64,000 nucleotides of DNA, from the NCBI RefSeq assembly GCF_002794255.1, contig NZ_PGGW01000069.1, positions 672,877-736,876 on the forward strand, read 5' to 3'. The translations under genes were made by a program, and so were the position numbers. This stretch comes from Streptomyces carminius (GTDB taxonomy: Bacteria; Actinomycetota; Actinomycetes; Streptomycetales; Streptomycetaceae). Below the pieces are notes generated by a model. That model did not search any database and had not been told where the DNA came from. It saw nothing but the letters and a program-made list of their open reading frames with translations. Positions 60,523-64,000 of the stretch are shown piece after piece. Each line of letters opens with the position of its first letter. Positions within the stretch are counted from its first letter, which is position 1.

Positions 60523-61694
60523 TGGACCGCACACGGCACCGGACATGGCACGAACTTCACCGGCTGTGGGAGGCCGGTGAGGCGGCCGGGCTCGCCACGG
60601 TCGTGTCGACCTTCGGCTCCGCCCCCCGCCCACCGGGCTCGACCATGCTCGTCACCCCGGACGGGCAGACCGTCGGCAGCGTGTCGGGCGGCTGCGTGGA
60701 GGGCGCGGTGTACGACCTGGCCCGGCAGGCGATCCGGGACGGCACCGCCGTGCTCGAACGGTACGGCGTGAGCGATGACGCCGCCGCCGCGGTCGGCCTG
60801 ACCTGCGGCGGCACGATCGAGGTGCTCGTCGAGCGCGTCGACCGGGAGACCTTTCCCGAACTCGGCGTCCTTGTGGACCGGATGCGCGCGGGGACGGCCG
60901 TCGCCCTGGCCACCATCCTCGACGGTGATCAGGAGGGCGGGGGCGGGGACGAGAGTGAGGGCGGGGGCGGGGGCCGCCGTCTGGTCTGCTGGGCGGGCGG
61001 GACGGCCGGCGGTACCGGCCGCCGCGCTCCCGACGCGCGGATCACCGGGGCCGCCCGCCGTCTGCTGGCGCGGGGCCGCAGTGGGACGGTCCGCCCCGGG
61101 GACGGACCGCGGGTCTTCGTCAACTGCCTGGTGCCGCCGCCCCGCATGCTGGTCTACGGAGCCGGTGAGTTCGGTGCGGCCCTGGTCCGGCAGGGGAGCC
61201 TGCTCGGCTACCGGGTCACGCTCTGCGACGCCCGCCCCGTGTTCACCGTCCCCGAGCGGTTCCCGGAGGCGGACGAGGTGGTCGTGGACTGGCCGCACCG
61301 TCATCTCGCCGGGCAGGTGGCGGCGGGCCGCACCGACCCCCGCACCGTGGTCGTCTCGCTGACGCACGACCCGAAGTTCGAAATCCCTCTGCTGCGGACC
61401 GCCCTGCGGCTGGAGCTGGCCTATGTCGGTGCTCTGGGCTCCCGCCGCACCGTCGAGCGCCGCGCGGCGGCGCTGCGGGCCGCGGGGCTGGCGGACGAGC
61501 AGCTGAGCCGGCTGAACTCCCCGGTGGGGCTCGACCTGGGCGGCACCGATCCGGCGGAGACGGCCGTGTCCATCGCCGCGGAGATCGTCCTCCTCCGGCA
61601 CGGCGGCCGGGGCGCCCGACTGTCCGGCACCACCGGCCCGATCCATGCGGAGGGCCGGGAGCCGGTCCGGGGGGTGGTCGGCACGGCCTCCTGA
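60519..61694 (+). CDS. XdhC/CoxI-family maturation factor (PaoD-like)
   Basis: A 391-residue protein. The XdhC N-domain has STFGSAPRPPGSTMLVTPDG and VSGGCVEGAVYD; the Rossmann C-domain has MLVYGAGEFGAALVRQGSLL and VVSLTHDPKFEIPLL, then YVGALGSRRT. A Gly/Glu-rich low-complexity insert (about 137-155) separates them. It should insert sulfurated molybdopterin into the catalytic subunit before Tat export. The GTG start overlaps the upstream stop. Confidence 0.9.
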   Translation: MMDRTRHRTWHELHRLWEAGEAAGLATVVSTFGSAPRPPGSTMLVTPDGQTVGSVSGGCVEGAVYDLARQAIRDGTAVLERYGVSDDAAAAVGLTCGGTIEVLVERVDRETFPELGVLVDRMRAGTAVALATILDGDQEGGGGDESEGGGGGRRLVCWAGGTAGGTGRRAPDARITGAARRLLARGRSGTVRPGDGPRVFVNCLVPPPRMLVYGAGEFGAALVRQGSLLGYRVTLCDARPVFTVPERFPEADEVVVDWPHRHLAGQVAAGRTDPRTVVVSLTHDPKFEIPLLRTALRLELAYVGALGSRRTVERRAAALRAAGLADEQLSRLNSPVGLDLGGTDPAETAVSIAAEIVLLRHGGRGARLSGTTGPIHAEGREPVRGVVGTAS

Positions 61695-61818
61695 CGAGTG
61701 CGGCGGGTGGGGTGCGGGAGGGTGGGCGCGGGGTGCGACGGGGTGGCGGAGACGGGTGAGGGGCGTGTCACTACTCCCCGGTAACAGGTGTCCGGCCCGG
61801 GACTGGCAGGATCGGGGC

Positions 61819-62556
61819 ATGACTTCGAACGACGTATCCGCACAGACCACCGGTGCCGCCCAGGACGCAGCGAAGAAGGCGCCCGCCAAGGACCCCTGGG
61901 AGCTGCCGGACGTCTCCGGCCTGGTGGTCGGTGTCCTGGGCGGCACCGGCGACCAGGGGCGCGGCCTGGCGTACCGGCTGGCCCGGGCCGGGCAGAAGGT
62001 GATCATCGGCTCGCGGGCCGCCGAACGGGCCCGGGCCGCCGCGCAGGAGCTGGGGCTCGGCGTGGAGGGCGCGGACAACGCCGAGTGCGCGCGCCGCAGC
62101 GATGTGGTGATCGTCGCGGTGCCCTGGGAGGGGCACGCCGCCACTCTGGAGGGCCTGCGGGAGGAACTGGCGGGCAAGCTCGTCGTGGACTGTGTCAACC
62201 CGCTCGGTTTCGACAAGAAGGGCGCCTACGCCCTGAAGCCGGAGGAGGGCAGCGCCGCCGAGCAGGCCGCCGCGCTGCTGCCCGGCTCCCGGGTGACCGC
62301 CGCCTTCCACCACCTGTCGGCCGTGCTGCTGCAGGACCCGGAGGTCGAGGAGATCGAGACCGATGTGATGGTGCTGGGGGAGGTGCGGGCCGACTGCGAG
62401 ATCGTGCAGGCGCTGGCGGGGCTCGTTCCGGGGATGCGCGGGGTCTTCGCGGGGCGGCTGCGCAACGCGCACCAGGTGGAGTCGCTCGTGGCGAACCTGA
62501 TCTCGGTGAACCGGCGGTACAAGGCGCACGCGGGGGTGCGGCTGACGGACGTCTGA
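61819..62556 (+). CDS. npdG: NADPH-dependent F420 reductase
   Basis: A 245-residue Rossmann protein: VVGVLGGTGDQGRGLAYRLA binds NADPH, GSRAAERARAAA, VIVAVPWEGH, CVNPLGFDKKG and VTAAFHHLSAVLLQDP are the F420-side motifs. It reduces coenzyme F420 with NADPH. A flexible N-terminus of about 30 residues precedes the core. It lies 124 bp after the XdhC gene; CAGGAT 6 nt before the ATG hints at its own leaderless promoter, so operon membership is uncertain. Confidence 0.92.
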   Translation: MTSNDVSAQTTGAAQDAAKKAPAKDPWELPDVSGLVVGVLGGTGDQGRGLAYRLARAGQKVIIGSRAAERARAAAQELGLGVEGADNAECARRSDVVIVAVPWEGHAATLEGLREELAGKLVVDCVNPLGFDKKGAYALKPEEGSAAEQAAALLPGSRVTAAFHHLSAVLLQDPEVEEIETDVMVLGEVRADCEIVQALAGLVPGMRGVFAGRLRNAHQVESLVANLISVNRRYKAHAGVRLTDV

Positions 62557-62557
62557 G

Positions 62558-62707
62558 CGGGTGCGGGTTGGGTGGGTGGTGGGGTCGGGGCCGGTCCGGG
62601 GCGACCATTCCGGACGGTACGATTCACGGCCGTTGACGTGCCACGTGTCCTCGCCCACTCATTGGCCGCAAATCGCACTTGAGTGTCCGGAACGGCCGCC
62701 CCTCCCC
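62558..62707. repeat. 150-bp inverted repeat, right copy
   Basis: Reverse complement of 55561-55710 with 8 mismatches. It begins 2 bp after the F420 reductase stop. Its inner palindrome is decayed relative to the left copy (GGCCGTGAATCG in place of GGCCGCAAATCG). No coding sequence is supported inside it. Confidence 0.9.
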
Positions 62708-62860
62708 GCCCCCTCCCGCCGTCCCCCGACTGCGGGTCGGTTCCGGTGCGGGGTCCTCGCCATCGGGCCGGATCCCTCGTTGCCCGGTCGCGGGCCGGAC
62801 GGGCGCGTGGGGGACAATGGGGGTGTCGTACCACCGCTCGTACCGTCTGGAGCCCGCCCC

Positions 62861-63076
62861 ATGGCCCCCAAGCCCCGGCTGTCCCTGTTCGCCCTGGTCG
62901 TCTGCGGCCTCGCCCTCGTCGCCGCGGTGGTGTCCTTCGCCAAGGGCAGCTGGCCGGTGGGGGTCCTCTGGATCCTGATGGCCGGACTGGCGTCCAACAT
63001 GGCCTGGTACTACGTGCGGCGCGCCAGGCTGGAGCAGGCCGCGGCCAGGGCGAACGACGGCCTCAGCCGGGAATGA
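62861..63076 (+). CDS. small two-helix membrane protein
   Basis: A 71-residue protein with two membrane helices (LSLFALVVCGLALVAAVVSF and PVGVLWILMAGLASNMAWYY) and a charged tail. GGAG precedes the ATG; a GACAAT -10 lies near 62814. Its 3' end overlaps the convergent protease gene by 14 bp. Function unknown. Confidence 0.75.
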   Translation: MAPKPRLSLFALVVCGLALVAAVVSFAKGSWPVGVLWILMAGLASNMAWYYVRRARLEQAAARANDGLSRE

Positions 63077-63860
63077 CGACGAACTCGGGCTCGCCCTCCC
63101 AGAAGCGGAAGTACTCCAGGCCGAGGCGGGTCTCCGACTCGGAGACGCCCAGTGCCGACATGACCGAGTCGATGCCGTCCCAGAACACGGCGTTGACCTC
63201 CGGGATCCACAGGCAGGCGAAGACCGCGATCAGGCCGACGGGCGCGAACGGCTCCACCTGGCGGCGGACCTTGTGTGACAGCCACGGTTCCAGGACGCCG
63301 TAGCCGTCCAGGCCGGGCACCGGCAGGAAGTTCAGGATCGCGGCCGTGACCTGGAGCATCGCCAGGAACGCCAGCGCGCAGCGGAACGCCACCGGCGCGC
63401 CGTCGAGCAGGCCCAGCCAGAAGGGCGCGGTGAGCACCAGGGCCAGGACCGCGTTCGTCAGGGGGCCCGCGGCGGAGATCAGGCTGTGCTTGACCCGGCC
63501 CCGGATGCGGTGACGCTCGATGAACACCGCGCCGCCGGGCAGGCCGATCCCGCCCAGGATCACGAACAGCACGGGCAGCACGATGCTCAGCAGGGCGTGG
63601 GTGTACTTGAACGGGTTGAGCGTGAGGTAGCCCTTGGCCCCGATGGAGATGTCGCCGCCGTGCAGCGCGGTACGCGCGTGCGCGTACTCGTGCAGACACA
63701 GCGAGACGATCCAGGCGGAGGTGACGAAGAGGAACACCGCGAAACCGGGATGGGCGGCGAAGTCCGCCCACACTCCCCAGGCCGACACCCCCGCCACAGC
63801 GAGAAGTCCCAGGAATATGGGGCTGATCCGTCTGCCGCTGTGGGTGTGCGTCGCGCTCAT
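63063..63860 (-). CDS. M50-family (site-2-protease-like) zinc membrane metalloprotease
   Basis: A 265-residue membrane protein with about six helices. The zinc site is HEYAH (His57, Glu58, His61) in helix 2, and the third ligand lies in NFLPVPGLDGYG, the S2P N/DPDG-type motif. No PDZ domain. It may cleave anti-sigma or other membrane proteins; the compact form resembles the stand-alone YwhC-like M50 members. Confidence 0.9.
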   Translation of the reverse strand: MSATHTHSGRRISPIFLGLLAVAGVSAWGVWADFAAHPGFAVFLFVTSAWIVSLCLHEYAHARTALHGGDISIGAKGYLTLNPFKYTHALLSIVLPVLFVILGGIGLPGGAVFIERHRIRGRVKHSLISAAGPLTNAVLALVLTAPFWLGLLDGAPVAFRCALAFLAMLQVTAAILNFLPVPGLDGYGVLEPWLSHKVRRQVEPFAPVGLIAVFACLWIPEVNAVFWDGIDSVMSALGVSESETRLGLEYFRFWEGEPEFVVIPG

Positions 63861-63920
63861 GGGCCCTGACCGTACCGGACGGCCGGGACACGGCCGACGG
63901 GGGAGGGAGACAACGGCCCG

Positions 63921-64000
63921 GTGCGCTGTCGATACGAGCTGCCGGGGACCGTACGGGTACCGCGCGGGGACGGCGCCGCCGTGCCGGCGGAACGGATGTG
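63921..64000 (+). CDS. start of a gene running off the window
   Basis: GTG at 63921 with GGGAGGGAG upstream opens a frame VRCRYELPGTVRVPRGDGAA that is still open at the window end. Too short to identify. Confidence 0.3.
   Translation, partial: MRCRYELPGTVRVPRGDGAAVPAERM

Noticed and set aside
1..64000. tRNA or rRNA genes, prophage or conjugative modules
   Set aside because: None seen: no tRNA-like cloverleaf ends, no integrase, portal, terminase or Tra-type genes, and no attachment-site repeats.

Overview
The window is chromosomal DNA from a Streptomyces or close relative. GC is above 70% almost throughout, GTG starts are common, an actinobacterial RNase P RNA gene is present, and typical Streptomyces gene sets occur: XRE-DUF5753/DUF397/HATPase, DUF6879 operons, a CebR-type operator, an iron box, an SMPI-like I36 inhibitor and a bacterial NB-ARC-TPR protein.

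Layout. 1-2.7 kb: MerR regulator, class A beta-lactamase lipoprotein, rnpB and an NTF2-like gene. 2.7-11.7 kb: an accessory mosaic. It holds a LysR gene, then a WXG100-like gene, a DUF1023 alpha/beta hydrolase and a low-GC lipoprotein. After these come a truncated second copy of the hydrolase 3' end with a second lipoprotein, 3' fragments of a GNAT gene and of the LysR gene, a Gly-tailed orphan, a truncated IS481 transposase, an NTF2-like/MarR operon and the intact GNAT gene. 11.6-16.9 kb: XRE-type regulators, TetR/SDR pair, secreted protein. 17-27 kb: ordinary metabolism and transport (peptidoglycan-binding protein, MazG-like, Uma2, cupin, HAD, lactate monooxygenase-like, PhzF, PhoD, Bcr/CflA). 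27.2-30.7 kb: DUF1963 gene and a tandem set of small orphan proteins ended by a strong hairpin. 30.7-35.7 kb: heme membrane protein, DUF1801, a putative contractile-injection-system toxin (papain-fold deamidase), and the XRE/DUF397/HATPase triad. 35.9-38.8 kb: NB-ARC-TPR protein with a RHIM-like N-terminal motif behind DUF6879. 39-50.4 kb: I36 inhibitor, PucR regulator, PLP decarboxylase, a VapBC-like pair, TetR/SDR with two operators, frameshifted GlxA-type regulator, DJ-1 protein, Rsm22-like methyltransferase, Prim-Pol protein. 50.5-55.5 kb: lipoprotein, mannanase with CebR box, heme oxygenase with iron box, methionine aminopeptidase. 55.5-62.7 kb: a PaoABC-like aldehyde oxidoreductase operon with TetR regulator, XdhC chaperone and F420 reductase, enclosed by 150-bp inverted repeats. 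62.8-64 kb: small membrane protein, M50 protease, start of a further gene.

The most interesting parts are the duplicated hydrolase/lipoprotein cassette at 4.3-8.0 kb, which looks like a toxin/immunity module; the orphan injection-system effector at 32.7 kb; the amyloid-motif NLR-like gene at 36-38 kb; and the inverted-repeat-bounded aldehyde oxidase block. All functions are read from sequence motifs by eye; no database search was run.
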